Source: Voacanga thouarsii
Lineage: Eukaryota > Streptophyta > Magnoliopsida > Gentianales > Apocynaceae
Assembly (NCBI GenBank): GCA_026120185.1
Contig: JANUWF010001053.1
Span: 828,501-892,500 of the forward strand
Direction of reading: 5' to 3'
DNA: 64,000 bases
Made by a program: the position numbers and the translations under genes. Shown one piece after another: positions 35,798 to 48,875 of this stretch; the first letter of the stretch is position 1; each line of letters opens with the position of its first letter. A model generated the notes under the pieces. It did no database searches. It was not told the DNA's origin and saw nothing but the letters and a program-made list of their open reading frames with translations.

Positions 35798-38042
35798 TGT
35801 TAAATGTGAAAATGTCATATTTTCATAGCACTTTTCCTTAGATTATGTATACTCTTTTGTGTGAATGTATAATGTTTTAATTGTAGGATTTCTAAATTAA
35901 TTAAACAGATTAAACGCAGCGAAAAATAGCAAGAAATCCAAGCCATGGATAACGGGTTTGCAGTAGAAATGGGAAAAAGAGAAGATATTACCTCTTGAAG
36001 CCGGAATTTAAATTTTTTGTTCGAAGAACGCAGGCGCGATCCAAATCACAAAACCGGTTCACAGCAGCTCAACTGAAGTCCAAGAAAGAACTCCCTCTAA
36101 TGATAATCCACACAAGGTCGAACGCTCACAATCTCACAATTCTATACTAGTAGAATTTAGGAGGCTAGGGTTTTTGATTAATAAGAGAGAGACGGCTAGG
36201 GTTTGATCAAGAGAGAGGCAGAGAAACGGTTTCTCTGTTATTGCGTGAATAGTCTGTGTCTCTTACCCTAAGGAAACCATTTCTTTATATTTATAGATTT
36301 ATGATTACCGTAAATTGTAACTTAGTTCTTCAACGTCCAATTGTCAACAAATTGGTCCTTGAAGTTTACTTAATTATAATTAGGTCCCAGAATTATAACA
36401 AACTTATAATTCACCTATAAATATATTCCCTTCTCTTAATTAACCCCACAATATTATCAAATAATATATTTGAGCATTCAAACCTTTATTGTGTGTGACC
36501 CATTAGGTTTCCTGGTCTTATTGGTAGCATAATATGAATTAATTCTAACAATATTAGAATTAATAATCCTTAATAAAATAAAGGATTAAATTTATTAATT
36601 CTCTAATTAATAAATCCGTATTTAGCATATCAAGAGCGACATCTAGCAATGAGTCTGGACCACCCAAAAGTCCAGAAAGTCAAGTGGCTTGACATGAACC
36701 TTTCAATAGCAAATTATCAGTGCAATAAACTCCTTTCACCATACAATATCTCATTCGGTCTAGAGCATGGAATTAGTGCCAACTCCCTCTAGAATATTAT
36801 TAATTCTGGCCCGAATATTTTAGTACTTGTTCAAGAAATCCATTACTCGATATGTGTATCAATTGGAACCATTTCCATCACATAGTCGCCTTGACCAAGG
36901 ACTTCATGAGTAATGATTTCTACAAGTGGCCTTGAGATATACTCTCCTATTATTAGGAGTGGTGAATCCTTTATTGACTTTCTCAACTACTTTCGTTTAC
37001 TTTACGTTGTACCCAATATCCATCCCATAGGCAGTCCTAGATAAGACTCCAAAGATTAGAATCAAAGTACAACACTCGTTAAACAAAGTACCTTGGAGAT
37101 CTCAAGTCTAAGGATACTTGCACACTTGCTATAATGAGATTCTATCACTGGCACTAAATAGTTATCTAAGTGATTATCTCGTAGCTAGGTCATCCAATGA
37201 ACTTATTCCAAAACAAGCATCCACATGTTAATCCTGAGTATCCTAATACTCACGGATATGAGAACCACCGCTTGATCCAATCAAGAGATATAACATGTGC
37301 CAGTCTTGGCGTATTAATAATGTCCCATCTTATTAATACTATGACTGGGGATTATTTAAGTACAAACACTGCATAGTGTAGTAGGAATCTCACATCATGA
37401 TCTCTATCATGATTTCCTTAACACTGTGTTGTACTAGGGACTTTATCTAACAGTTTGTATACATATTTAGATATAACAATCAAACTAAAAGATAAAGAAT
37501 GCCTCTTATTAATTTAATATGCAATATACATGGTACACGTGATTGCCTCTAGAGCACAACACTAACATTAACTTGTATTGTATTATATTAAGTTTCAAGT
37601 GAAAAATGAGTAAAATATGCTTTAAATGATGAGTTTTCACATAAAGGATGATTGCCTAATACTTTGCTGCCTTAGAATACATACTTAATAGAGTTTTGTA
37701 AGTGTTTGAATAGGGGTATGACATGATGCACGGCCAAGCATCATGGTCATAGAGAGGTTCCAAGAGCCATGCATGACCAAGTGCACGACATGCATGTGCC
37801 CGTGTAGAATAGGAGAAGGTTTTAAGCTCCCAGAAGTTTGCAGTTTTTGAGGAAAAAGAAGCTCTACCAAATGCATGGCTGTGCGCTTACTCGTGCAGAT
37901 GCACAATCAAGATGCATGGCCATGCACAGTGACCAAGCTACTGCTGGGAAGATTTTGGAAGTTTTCATGTAAAGCCAAGATGAATGGTTGTGCATACAAG
38001 TCATGATACACTCTTGAAAAGGTTTAGAACATCCTAAATATG
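35798..38042 (+). repeat. Element H 3' LTR, interrupted and truncated
   Basis: Pieces 35798-35881 and 37573-38042 together match 8925 to about 9475 of the 5' LTR. They include the tgaaaatgtcatatt start, the gatgagttttcacac block and the gcacggcc repeat cluster (37722-38000). The rest of the LTR, with the TATA region, is missing after 38042. A copia solo LTR occupies 35882-37567. Confidence 0.7.
35882..37567 (-). mobile_element. Copia solo LTR (Angela-like), minus orientation
   Basis: On the minus strand it starts TGTTAGTGTTGTGCTCTAG and ends GAAATCCTACA. The flanks ttaat (35877-35881) and ttaac (37568-37572) match at four of five positions. The first 1.1 kb (minus direction) is clearly homologous to the LTRs of copia F; the last 0.4 kb differs, so it is a sister subfamily. 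Confidence 0.88.
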
Positions 38043-38325
38043 AAGAAATGGGTAGTGAAAGAGAATCTAAAAGAAGCTCAAAATGGCCAACATATCATAT
38101 GGAAAGTCAAGAGAGCATATGACAAATGTTTGGTGGTTAATGGAGCAAAGTTTAGAGTGAAACCAAAAAAAAAAAAGAAAAGAAAAAGAAGAGAAGCTTC
38201 TTGACGTAAAGTAGTGCAGCCTAGTACTACTCAAGGAAGGCAGCACTACTTCGTTCATCCAAAGTAGCACGATCTTGGTGCTAGTAGATATAGTCAAACT
38301 ACCAAGAAATGCTGAGTAGGCGACA
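38043..38325 (+). repeat. D-type LTR fragment
   Basis: Aligns weakly but collinearly with 5770-6010 of the D1 LTR (tggccaacatatcatatgg against tgaccaatatttcatatag, then a polyA run and gcagcactact repeats against gcagtgcc). It may be the right flank of D2 after the insertion and truncation of H. Confidence 0.45.
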
Positions 38326-39123
38326 TGTAAAACCCCTACCTAAGCTACCCTTAGAGATGGGGGGAGCGCATGCAATACACTACTTTTGTGCATACATGTT
38401 TTAAATGCTTAAGAATTATTGCCTTGGATATAGCTTAATTATTTATCTTATGTAGAATTAGGTTACTTTACTTGCTGTTTAAGCTTTTAGGCAAGAGGGT
38501 TTTGAGTATGGAATTAGGAGATGAGAATTTTAATGTGTTTAAGGAAACACAAGTGTATTGTGGTGTAATGGGTAGAGTGTTAAGATTCTAGCCTAACAAT
38601 CGAGACTCAAATTCTACCTTCTTCACAATTTTCAGATTTTATTGTCCTTTTTTTGCTTCTTTGCTCATTACTACTCTACCTAGCCACTATTTCCATTTTT
38701 TGAAGAAGAGAATACACTATTAAGGAGGATAAGATGAAGATAAGTTACTAATTCCTCTTTCTTTCTCTCTTTCCAATGTATTCTTTCTTTTTTCGCTCAC
38801 ATGAATTCCATATTTGTTTCTTCCAATATGGCAGCTAGACACATCAAGCCATGATTCCCTTGATTGCCTATCAATTTGGCAACTAAGATTGATGAAACTT
38901 ATCTCTTACCAAAGTTGAATATTCTTTCCTTTTCTCCATGAAATTCGAATTTCAAATCCTCTAGAATCACTCTTTAAATCACTCCATAACTCCTTAGATT
39001 GGACACAATTTTGGTAATACAGGTTAATAAAATTGATCCCTTATAATAGCTAACCCCCTTTCCCTTAATTTCCATAGAGTTTGAATTTTGAAATCCTACA
39101 ATTTCTCACCCAATCAATTGTAA
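38326..39123 (+). mobile_element. Tekay/Del-like LTR fragment
   Basis: Begins TGTAAAACCCC and follows the same layout as the first 0.8 kb of the solo LTR at 49047-53810, including the tRNA-like A and B boxes at the same offset (38561-38576 and 38602-38616 here). The preceding cgaca (38321-38325) may be a target duplication. Its right side is cut off by the LTR of copia J. No coding sequence. Confidence 0.55.
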
Positions 39124-39844
39124 GTGGATCAGGAAAGCAATACACACACAGAGACATCAAAGTAGCAGTAGAAGCATTTAAAATTTTCTTATGCATCTGT
39201 GTTTCTTGGATTTGGTTCTCTTTGGATGAATCGATGATGAAGCCTATTCAATTGTAGCAGTCTGAACAATGGCTTTAGGCAAATATCCTGCTAGCTTTTA
39301 GCTCTTTTTAGGCATGAACTATAGCTCTTTGGTTCACAAAATATGACCACTGCCTATCTAAGCTAAGGAATGCTACAAGGTTTGGGAAAACTATGGTCAC
39401 TCCACCTTCTAGCTAACTACTAACGCGTAGTAACCATAAGACAAAAATCTCATATCTTAATTTTCAAAATACAGAAAAAACCCATAGACAAGGAGACAAG
39501 AGAAAAGAGAGAGTTATATAAGGCTTCAACTTCTGTGAATTTTATTTTTTCCTCGTGTCAAAAAATCACTTCACCTCAAAGTCTAATATTCAGTAAAAAG
39601 GAAAAACTCAAACCCCGAAGAATACTCATTCAAAGCTCATCTCTCGAATTTTTTGTATTTCCTAATCGCAAAGAGCCATTTGGTTAGGGTGCAACAATCC
39701 TAGCCAAGTTGGGCTCATGTGTAACTTCACAAACCCTTGGTCCAAGCTATTTGGCTAAGCTAAAATTATTTGTTTAAACTTAGACCAACAGAAGCCCAAA
39801 AATAAATAATTAACCACCTAAATAGACGAAGAAAATAGCAAGCT
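39124..39844 (-). repeat. Copia J 3' LTR, part 1
   Basis: Left end of an LTR related to those of copia E (TGGATCAGGAAAGC against TGAAGGATCGCGGG; shared caccaagg/cttggtcc and aaataattaa blocks). The sequence continues across element B at 47088. The boundary at 39124 is approximate because this LTR is diverged. Confidence 0.5.
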
Positions 39845-40903
39845 TGATACAAGCCAAACTTCAGAAATTAGACTCAAAAATTGGTAACCCAATCATCTAC
39901 CAAAATACCCACAAAATTAGAACCCTAGGTGATTTAACAACTAGAATCAAAATTTTAATAGGATTTAGCCAACTACTTCAATACCTAAGCACCCTTGAAT
40001 AAACAAAGAATTTTAAAACAAGTGGGATAGAGAAAAGTAGGCACCCTTCTAGGTTTCCTAACAAAAACACTAGGTAAGAATAAATCCATTCAATACCCAA
40101 GATGAAGAAATAAGTTGGATTAACCCAAGGATTTTAGAGACTCTCAACAAAGGTGGGTCTAATTCCTTTGCTTGGTCTTGAAAGGAAGAACTAAGGAGGA
40201 ATTCTCCTCTACAAGGATTCAACACTCTATTCTCTCTTTGAAATTTTAAATCTGAATTCTATTACAAAAGATGCTATAATAGGGTATTTATAGGCCCCAA
40301 GTTGCCCTAACTAATTAGTAGACAAAGCATAAAAATTAGATTATCTTAATACAGATTTTTAAGCCCTATTACATATCTTAAAATAAGTAAAAACATAATA
40401 GAAGTCGTGGGGATCAAAATAAAAATGTAAAAAGCTGAAACAATGTAAAATAGGAAAATTTCGTGCTAGACCCGACTTGGGCAGGCGCCGAGTCCAAAAT
40501 TCTCACCCAACACCGGGTAGGCTCTGTTCACCCTCCATTGTTTTGTTACACTCCAAAACTTGCTCCTTGGACCTCCATTCCATTTCTTTGTATTTCTTTG
40601 ATCCTCCAAATAAAATGTTGGTCGTTTTGAACTCTTCTTCATACTTCTTTGGCCTTCAATCCTTATTTAAAGATTGGCTTAATCCTCCACATGGATTGTC
40701 GCTTGTGTTGTGCATCCTTTGGCCCTTGTTTTAGTATCCATCTCTTTACAATCTTCTTAACCATGCGTTTGTTGAATTTGTTTCCTTGAAAATTCTCTTG
40801 AATACTTTTGAATATTATTCTTACCCATTGAACCATTAAGTATAATTTTGTCCTTCTTCTCCCTTCTTGAAAAAGGCCTTCATGTCTAATTTGATTCCTA
40901 TTT
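39845..40903 (-). repeat. Element B 3' LTR
   Basis: Partner of 45942-47082. Minus-strand TATA box (read TATAAATA) at 40285-40292 and a GC-rich repeat cluster at about 40462-40530 (caacaccgggtagg, ggcgccgag units). Confidence 0.88.
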
Positions 40904-40961
40904 TCCCCCCTTTTTGAAAATGGCCTTCATGACAAATTTGAATCCTATCATTTCCCCTTTC
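40904..40961 (-). other. Duplicated polypurine tract and LTR start of element B
   Basis: Two similar blocks of about 45 bases lie side by side (40866-40910 and 40915-40958). Each has the LTR start (complement of ggccttcat... to cctat) followed by a C/T run that is a polypurine tract on the minus strand. The other LTR has only one copy. Either boundary could be the authentic LTR edge; comparison with element A favours 40903. Confidence 0.6.
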
Positions 40962-42757
40962 TTGAAGTTGATTCATCTTTGAATCGATACTTGCATTACA
41001 ACTTAAATAAGATATTTTGTGTGAAGGTAAAACATCTGGCTTTGGGTCCTCAATAATTCTCTTTATTTCTCTTCTCAACTCAAACTCTCAATCTCATTTT
41101 ACCTCCACTAATTTTCTTTTTCTCAACGTCTTGTTTGGCCCTTTTTTGCACCACATTACTTTGTGTTTACCATTTTCCATGTTCCTTTACTCTTTTCTCT
41201 TCTCTTTTTACCTCAAACTTTTTTATCTCATCCCCCTTCTTATTTAGCTCTCTCTTTTTTCTTTCCTCTTCTCTTCTCACACTCTTCTTTTCCTCTTTTT
41301 TCTCTCTCCTTTTCTTTTCTTTCTCCCTCATAAGGTTTTGGTCTTTTGTAACCTCTATAGGGGACATTGGGAGAAAAGTAAACTTCCTTTCCTCTTTGCT
41401 CAATGCATAAGTGTTTTTTTACTATTAAGCATCACATCTCCATCAAACATCTAAGACCTTCCCATCAACCATTCTCCAACATGCATGGGCATCACATTAC
41501 AGAGTACCTCATCTTCATAATTCCCCATGTTAAATATAACCTTGGCTTGTTTGTTCATCTTTACCTCACCACAATCATTGACCCATTAAAGCTTATATGG
41601 CTTATGATGCTTTATGGTCTCTATACCTATCTCTTCCACGAATGTAGTACTTATCACATTTGCAAAACTTACACAATCTATCATCAAACAACATGGCCTT
41701 TGATTGATTTTACATCTTGAGTAGAAAATGTTTTCCCTTTGGGAATCAGCCATATCCTCAACAACATAAGTACCAAAAACTCTACTAACAACACCAATTA
41801 ATGAATTTATTTGCTCAACCATTTTTCCCCTTTCACCATCTACTCCCTCTTTAGGTTTTGTGGTCTTCCTAGAAAATGGTCTCGGTATTTCACTCTTCAC
41901 AACGTCACATTCTCCCTCTTTCTTTTGTTGATATGAGCTCTCTCCTAATTCATAGTTACTTGAAGCATTTTTGGGACCTTCATCTTTAGTATATATTTTC
42001 TCCTCATCAACCACATCATTATCATGCTCATCTCCTTCTTTGTTATCCTAATGTTGGTCTTCACTCCTATGTATTAATGGACTTTCCCAAACTTCTTCAT
42101 GTTTTTCCTCACCCTTTTGATTTAACAATTCTTTTTCTTTGGCTTCTTCTTTTATCTTCTCTTCTTTCTCAATTTCCTGTAGCTCATTTTGTTCACTCTT
42201 TCCAACCCCTTACTCCTCTATATTCTTTTCCTCATATGGTTTCTTCCACATCTCAAATCTTTTGTTCAATTGACTACATTGCAAACTAAAGGACTTCCAA
42301 CAACAAGCAAGTGAAATGTGTTCATAGTTAGAACAATACTCATAAGGGCTCACTTCACCTCTTTGCAACTTATCCCTACTCCCTTGACTTTTCTTTCTTG
42401 GACAATCATATGTGTCATAGCCATAATCCCAATAAGTAGAACAAATATAATCTCTCTCTTCTCAAACTACTCTTGGAAGAATTTTGTGATGCACTCATTT
42501 CCCTTGGCTTGGATCTTTTTGGACATTCATAGGAAGTGTGTGTATAGCTCAAACAAATATAGCACCCATACTCCATCTCTTTTTGCTTACCACTCTTTGT
42601 CCTTTGCAACCTACTCCTTGAAATTTTTGTGGTCCTTCATCATATTCTTCCAAATACCCCATGCTTTCATAGTCATCCTCTTCATATCTCCAATCATACT
42701 CATCATTCCTACCATAACTACTTCTAGTTGAACAAGGCTCTTCATAACAATCATATT
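40962..42757 (-). pseudogene. Zinc-knuckle and retropepsin protein of element B, broken
   Basis: The original start is probably the ATG at 44334, beyond the solo LTR (MSSWNESG, then EYDCYEEPCSTRSSYG). A tyrosine/acidic N-terminus is followed by the CCHC knuckle CYICLSYTHTSYEC near 42540, a second C-rich segment, a long K/E-rich linker, and the protease in the 142-codon frame 41586-42014 (DSQRENIFYSRCKINQ, then LMIDCVSF where LIIDGGS is expected, so the catalytic DGG is lost). The PMHVG segment and a K/E-rich tail (41167-41403) follow. The tail motif LPSHKISYL..., DSKMNQLQE (40980-41030) runs up to the polypurine tract. No polymerase or integrase. Confidence 0.75.
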
Positions 42758-42762
42758 CTCCA

Positions 42763-44309
42763 TGATAGGGGCTAAATTAGTCATGTTTTTCCTAGTTATT
42801 TGAGGTTCATTTGTAATACATTTTGTTTAATAACTAGTCATATTCCTTCATATTTGAGATTTTACCCTTTGGAAATGTATTTGTTCTTTATTTCAAATTT
42901 TTAGAGTAAAACGAAACAAAAACGTCGCAAAATAGAGGAGAGGCGGTGCCGTCTAGAACCCTAGAACTAGCGCCGGCCATGCATTGATGAAACAAACTTC
43001 AAAGAGACAGAACAATTGTTAAAATAGAGCAAAACAGAACTAAGGCAGCGCTAGCTGTGAAGCTAGAACCGGCGCCGGCTACATTCTAGAACACAATGTG
43101 CAAAATTCGAAGAAAAATCAGCGAACGAGTGGAGGAACAAAACACAACCAGCGCCAGCTCCGAGAGTTCAGGCGGCGTTGGCTGTGCCCTGAAGCCAAGG
43201 CAGTGTTCTGATTTTTCTACGCGATTTTTGGTAATCTAAGGATTTTTAGTATCTTCCAACTTTTACTCGACTAAGAAATTTGTACCTACGAGTTTAGGCA
43301 CTTCCTAAGCCTATAAATAGATGAAAAATACAAGGGAAAGGGGGAGAATTCATTGATCATCATAGAAAATTACTTAATCCAAGGAGGAATTCTTCAAGTT
43401 CAAGGAGGGTTGTGCAAGAAGGTCTTCAAAGGAAGAAGAAGAAGGCTTGTCTATGAGTGCTTTCTTTTACTTTGTTTTCTTTTTCTTGACAATGATGTTT
43501 TAAATGTTTTATTGTAATTTGACATTGGTTTAGATATTCATGATATTTAGAGTTATTTGATCTTTTGATTAATTGATTATTATTCTTGGTATTTAATTAC
43601 CCGTACTTATTACAAGATTAATTGATTGCTTTCCATTAACTTGCTTGAAAACAGGATTGATGGTAGTTCAATTGATTAATTTCATATTTGTTGTCTTTTA
43701 ACTTGCCTGAAAATGGAGTTAATTGCTAAGAACAGAGTAATTAAAGGTTAATTGATGTCTGCTAGAGTATGGATTCAATTGGTTAATTTTCATGGGTTAA
43801 ATTTGCCTGAGAATAGGACTTAATAAGATAATTGTGTTTAATGCATCTTTTAGGTAAGACTGGTTGAGACAGAGTATATGATACTAAATTACCTAGAAGA
43901 TAGGGATTCATGGATTGGGAAAGAAGTGAGTCTACTTTAATTCTCCATGATGCTAAGAAAATAATTAGTTATGATAAATGTTGGATACTTCAAGATCATG
44001 TTTGTCTAATCAATGGCTCGAGTTATATAAATCTACATCCTTGACATGTATATATTTTTATTTTGATTTATTTTATTTTATTTTCCTTTTTACTTGTTTT
44101 TTCACTTTATTGAGTCAGTTAAACAATGAAACAAATGTGATTAATGTCTACTTGTTCCTTGAGGATCGACACTCATTTGAACCTTATGCTCGATTAATGA
44201 TGAGTACATTTGCTCGTATGTGTGATTTGGGTTGAACGTTTTAATTTAAACTTGTTTGGGAATGTTCTTAGTTGTTGTATGATTTTTATACCCAAGTCCG
44301 GACACATCA
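42763..44309 (+). mobile_element. Athila-type solo LTR 2
   Basis: TGATAGGGGC to GGACACATCA, 1547 bp, flanked by the perfect duplication ctcca (42758-42762 and 44310-44314). GC-rich palindromic cluster at 42944-43185 (aaccggcgccggct unit) and TATA box tataaata at 43312-43319. It interrupts the B protein about eight codons after its presumed start. Confidence 0.93.
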
Positions 44310-44314
44310 CTCCA

Positions 44315-45922
44315 CTTTCATTCCAACTAGACATAGTGAACTTTACTTTCAAGAGAACTACCCACAAAATTTAAGTAAGAAATACAAAAAAAATTTCTCA
44401 CTTCACTCCCTCACGTGTTTACACTCTTTCAATGACACTCTTCTCTTGTGTATACTATCTTTTGGCTTTTATCAAAATGAGCTCACCCTCTTGCCTTTTC
44501 CACACTCTCAATTCTACACTTAAGTTATTTTTGAAGTCTCCCCAATCCAAGGGATTTAGTTCCACTAGCTAAAGCCAACTAAATTCCAAGGGTTCAAGAA
44601 AAAGAAAATTCCTAGAAGAAATTTATCACTAGATGGATAACAAGAATGAGACTTAATCAATCAAAAATTTCAAGCAATGAGTTGTCATACAAACTCTAGG
44701 ATTTCTCAAGAAGTTGTGTAGTAACAACACTAGTCTAGCACCATAAGGATTCAAATAAATAAGGATACCAAAGAGTAGGATTCAAGATTAGCAATGTTCA
44801 ATTCAATCCAATGTATCTCAAGAAGATGCCAATCTAAATATTTAACCAACCGAAAATAGGAAGTATATCAATTAAGTTTAATGGAAGTGAAAAATATAAG
44901 CTAAGAACCCTTACAAGACTTTGTAAAGACACTAAAGCATTTCATCAAACACTTAGTAGGCAACTAGTTCAAATCATGATTTTCAAATGTTAGGATACTA
45001 TCACAAACCTCAAAAGTTCAATTTGATGATCAATCAACTTGCTCAAAACAATGATCACACAAGGAGTTCAATAACTTAAAGAGTTGAATTGATATAAACC
45101 AAGATGCACCAACTTGTTTTCTGAGCTACTAAGCAATTCACAAAAAAAAAATTGCTACTAACAATTAGAAAGTTTAATTCCATAAAAATCAAGTTAACAT
45201 GCAAGAAAATATATAGGGATTAATAAACAAAGCTTTGGTTGTTATATAAGCACAATCCTAAGTCATGAAACCACACATCAAACACTTCATGTGCAACCTC
45301 GTAACTCAAAGTAATTCAAAATTTTCAACCATATAGCTACTCCAATACTCAAGATTCACAAGTAAAACTCATTCCCAATGATAGATATAACATCAAGGAG
45401 AAATTTCACCGCAATTACATGGACAAAGTTTGAGTTTTAAAGCTCACAAAAATAGCACAAAAAAGAGTTACGGGATTTTTTTCGGTGTTTAGAATTTTTG
45501 CAGCAAAACACCCAATAAACCTTAAGATTTCTGCAATTTATCACCCCAAATAGCTATCTAAATATCAACCAAACATGTGGGATCAATTTCACAACAAACC
45601 CATGGCTAAATATGAAGTATTCAACTCTCAAAAATCTCAAGAAAATAAGTTACGGGATTCAAATTAACAGCAATGGTTTAGATGAGATATCCACCTTGTT
45701 TGAGCACAAAATCAACCAATTAATGCCAAATGATTCCTCAAACATCATATCTAGAATATAAGATCAATTTAACATTAATTTTATGGTATAATATTAAGTT
45801 TCAAGCATTCAAAAATAGTGCCCAATAAGTGAAGTGACGAAAAATAGAAAAATTTCAACAAACTCTTGAAGAAGGTTGTACTTCTTGCCCAAAGAAAGTT
45901 GTGTTAATAAGAATCAACACAA
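44315..45922 (-). other. Element B leader with the first codons of its protein
   Basis: The presumed start codon is at 44334 on the minus strand. The remaining 1.6 kb up to the primer site is AT-rich, shows no convincing frame and parallels the leader of element A. Confidence 0.55.
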
Positions 45923-45938
45923 CCTTGCTCTGATGCCA
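45923..45938 (-). other. Primer binding site of element B
   Basis: Minus strand TGGCATCAGAGCAAGG, complementary to the 3' end of initiator-Met tRNA with one change from TGGTATCAGAGC, three bases from the LTR. Confidence 0.9.
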
Positions 45939-45941
45939 CTT

Positions 45942-47082
45942 TGATACGAGCTCGAGAGATCCAAACTTCAAAAATTAGACTCAGGAACAAGACTTAAGAA
46001 TTGGTCACCCAATCCTCTACCAAAATACCCAAAAAAATTAGAACCCTAGGTGATTTAACAACTACAACTAAATTCTAATATGATTTGGCCACCTACTTTA
46101 ATACCCAAGCATCCTTGAATCTACAAAGAATTCAAGAACAAGTGGGATAAAGAAAAGTAGGCACCCTTCTAGGTTTCCTAACAAGACCACTAGGTAAGAA
46201 TAAATCCACTCAATAATGAAGAAACAAGTTGGATTAACCTAAGAATTTTAGAGACTCTAAATAAAGGTAGGCTAATTCATTTGCTTGGTTTTGAAAGGAA
46301 GAACTAAGGAGGAATTCTCCTCTCCAAGAGTTCAACACTCTATTCTCTCTTTGAAATTTCAAATCTGAATTCTATTACAAAAGAGGCTATAATAGGGTAT
46401 TTATAGGTCCCAAGATGCCCTAACTAATTAGTAGACAAAGCATAGAAATTAGAGGGCCTTAATACATGTTTTTAGGCCCTATTACATGTCTTAAAATAAG
46501 TAAAAACATAATAAAAGTTGTGGGGATCAAAATAAAAATGTAAAAACCTGAAATAAGGCATAATAGGAAAATTTTGGGTTGGACCTGACTTGGGTCGGCA
46601 CCGGGTCCAGGTACACGCACTCGACACCAGTCCTCCAAAATAGAATTGGGCTGACTTTTAGCTGATGCCGGGTCCAAAATTCTTACCCGGAGCCGGGTAG
46701 GCTCTGTCCACCCTCCATTATTTTGTTACACTCCAAAACTTGTTCATTGGACTTCCATTCCATTTCACTATATTTCCTTGATCTCCAAATGAAATGTTGG
46801 TCATCTTGAGCTCTTCTTGATATTTCTTTGGCCTTCAATCTTTGTTTAAAGATTGACTTGATCCTCTACATGGATTGTTACTTGTGTTGTGCATCCTTTG
46901 GCCCTTCCTTTACTATCCATCTCTTCACAATCTTCTTAACCTTGGGTCTGTTGAATTTGTTGCCGTGACAAGTCTCTTAAATCCTCTTGAATATTTTTCT
47001 TACCCATGGAACCATGAAGTGAGATTTTATCCTTCTTTCCCCTTTTTGAAAATGGCCTTCATACCTAATTTGATTCCTATCA
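45942..47082 (-). repeat. Element B 5' LTR
   Basis: 1141 bp. Minus-strand TATA box at 46398-46405. A GC-rich cluster of cgggtcc/acccgg-type units lies at 46578-46700, 170-300 bp upstream of the TATA in transcription direction. Confidence 0.9.
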
Positions 47083-47087
47083 AAGCC

Positions 47088-47949
47088 TCATAATTAGTTT
47101 AAATTCAGGTTAATTTCTAATTATTCAATCAGGACTCTAGCCCTGAATAAATAATTAACCAATTAAACTAAGTAATTAATTTAATCTCTCTAAACTATTT
47201 ATTTTATTCCAACCTAATAATAAATTAGACTTCTTGAATAAAATAAAAATCATCTTACTAAGGCCATTTCCTCGACCCAAATATTAGTTAGGACTTACGG
47301 GCTATTCCATGGACCAAAAGACACCTCATCCTTGGCTACTAAAATGACTAAAATACTCCTGTTACAGAAATAGTTGTATTTTGTATTTTAAATATTTCTT
47401 AATAGCACCATAAGGAATAATTGACCTCAAGGATAATGCGGCATGTAGCCTTATCTCCGACCTACAAGTGTAATGACTAAAATTCCCTTCTATGTAATGT
47501 TATATATTCAGAAAGGAAAAGTGTACTAATACCTCTCTAAATGACATCTATTATCCTTAGACCTCTACTCCAATGATTCGTGACTTCCTAGAATGTTTCC
47601 GTTTTACTAGGGGAGCAATTGTAAACCAAACATCTAAGTTATTTTCCCCAAGGCCTTGAATTATTAGATCATTCAAATAGTCAGAAGGGGCAATATAGTG
47701 TAAAAGTTATTTTATACAAGTTGTCATAACTAACTAGTCACATATATCCAACAAATATATTGCTCTTATTATATAAACTCAATTATAGTATATCAAAGTG
47801 CACACTTCCAGCTTCGCCAGACCACCAACCCATACTCAAGTCGCAAGGTATAAGTCTGCGCTATAATAGTAGTAGTTTGGGTTTCTATTATTATAACATT
47901 TTTAGAAACCACTACTTACAGGTCCAGTTCTACATATTCGAAATACGCT
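47088..47949 (-). repeat. Copia J 3' LTR, part 2
   Basis: Continues part 1 after element B. It contains the ccatggaccaaaagacac and cttggctactaaaatga blocks shared with the copia E LTRs and, from 47540, matches window positions 1-370. It ends at gct (47947-47949), the target duplication of the CACTA-like element; part 3 starts after 62306. Confidence 0.8.
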
Positions 47950-47969
47950 CACAACTAAAAAATTGCTCA

Positions 47970-48505
47970 TATACGATGGCCAAGTAGCCACCGTATTTGA
48001 TAACCAAGCCATTGTATTTGGCAAATACGATGGCTAAATGACGGTTCCATGACTGTCGCATAGAGTATCATCATTTTTGTTCAACAATGGCAACCAAACA
48101 GTCTCATTTGCCTAATACAACACTCTAATATGGTGGCTCTATAAAACCGTCGTATTTAATCATTGCAGAAGATTTAAAGATACGATTACGCAAACCATTG
48201 TATTACCTAACAAAATTGTCGCATTTGATAACCAAATACGACAGTTACAACATCGTCGCATTTGATAAGTAAATATGATAGTTTTGGGACCGTCGCATTT
48301 GATATCAAATACGAGGGTTGATCGTCGTATTTTGTTATCAAATGCGACGGTCACAAACCGTCATATTTTCTTACCAAATAAACGGTCACAAAGCCATCGT
48401 ATTTGCTTATCAAATGTGATGGTGTTATGACCGTTGTATTTGGTTAATCAAATGCAACGGTTTTACTTTTCAAAAATGCGACGGTTCTAGCCGTCGTTTT
48501 TTATT
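47970..48505. repeat. CACTA left subterminal repeat array
   Basis: About fifteen alternating copies of cgacggt and accgtcg (with c/t decay to cgatgg, ccatcg) joined by aaatacg/cgtattt spacers, giving many short hairpins. No coding frame makes sense here. Confidence 0.85.
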
Positions 48506-48875
48506 AAATTTTTTTATAAAAAAATTAGTTGCTTGGTATTTAGGACTATCCACCTACAATATCAAACCAAATACTATCCATTCAACTCATTCAATACCAA
48601 TCATATTAAAACACAATTTGCTTAATGCTAAACAATTTAAAATCAATCTCTTGAGCATTGAAATAAAAAATAATCCAAAAACTCCACAAGAGAAGTAATA
48701 CTATATATATAACAAATAGAAAATGCCAAGAAATCTATTAGAAATGTTAGTACATGTAAAACAAGAAGAAAATGAGAATACGCCAGCCATCATGAGCAGT
48801 CTCGCCAGCATAACACAATCTAATGGGTAGAGAAATGGAACCAATACCCAGAGATGCCGTAGATACACTAGATGG
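48506..48875. other. CACTA interior, left part
   Basis: AT-rich sequence between the subterminal array and copia I. No gene seen. Bases 48871-48875 (gatgg) would be the left target duplication of copia I, but its other end is truncated. Confidence 0.5.

Larger units (their letters stand above)
39845..47082 (-). mobile_element. Element B: non-autonomous gypsy-like LTR retrotransposon
   Basis: LTRs 39845-40903 and 45942-47082, both TGATAC... to ...TCCTATYA on the plus strand. The target duplication is aagct (39840-39844) against aagcc (47083-47087), one mismatch. A well preserved primer binding site lies beside the right LTR and a polypurine tract beside the left, so it reads leftwards. It belongs to the same group as A, with the same LTR start, leader and protein plan. 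The interior is split by an Athila-type solo LTR. It is inserted in the LTR of copia J. Confidence 0.88.

Noticed and set aside
47970..48505. CRISPR-like array of short repeats
   Set aside because: The units are alternating inverted cgacggt/accgtcg motifs without constant-length unique spacers, in a plant genome, next to a CACTA terminus.
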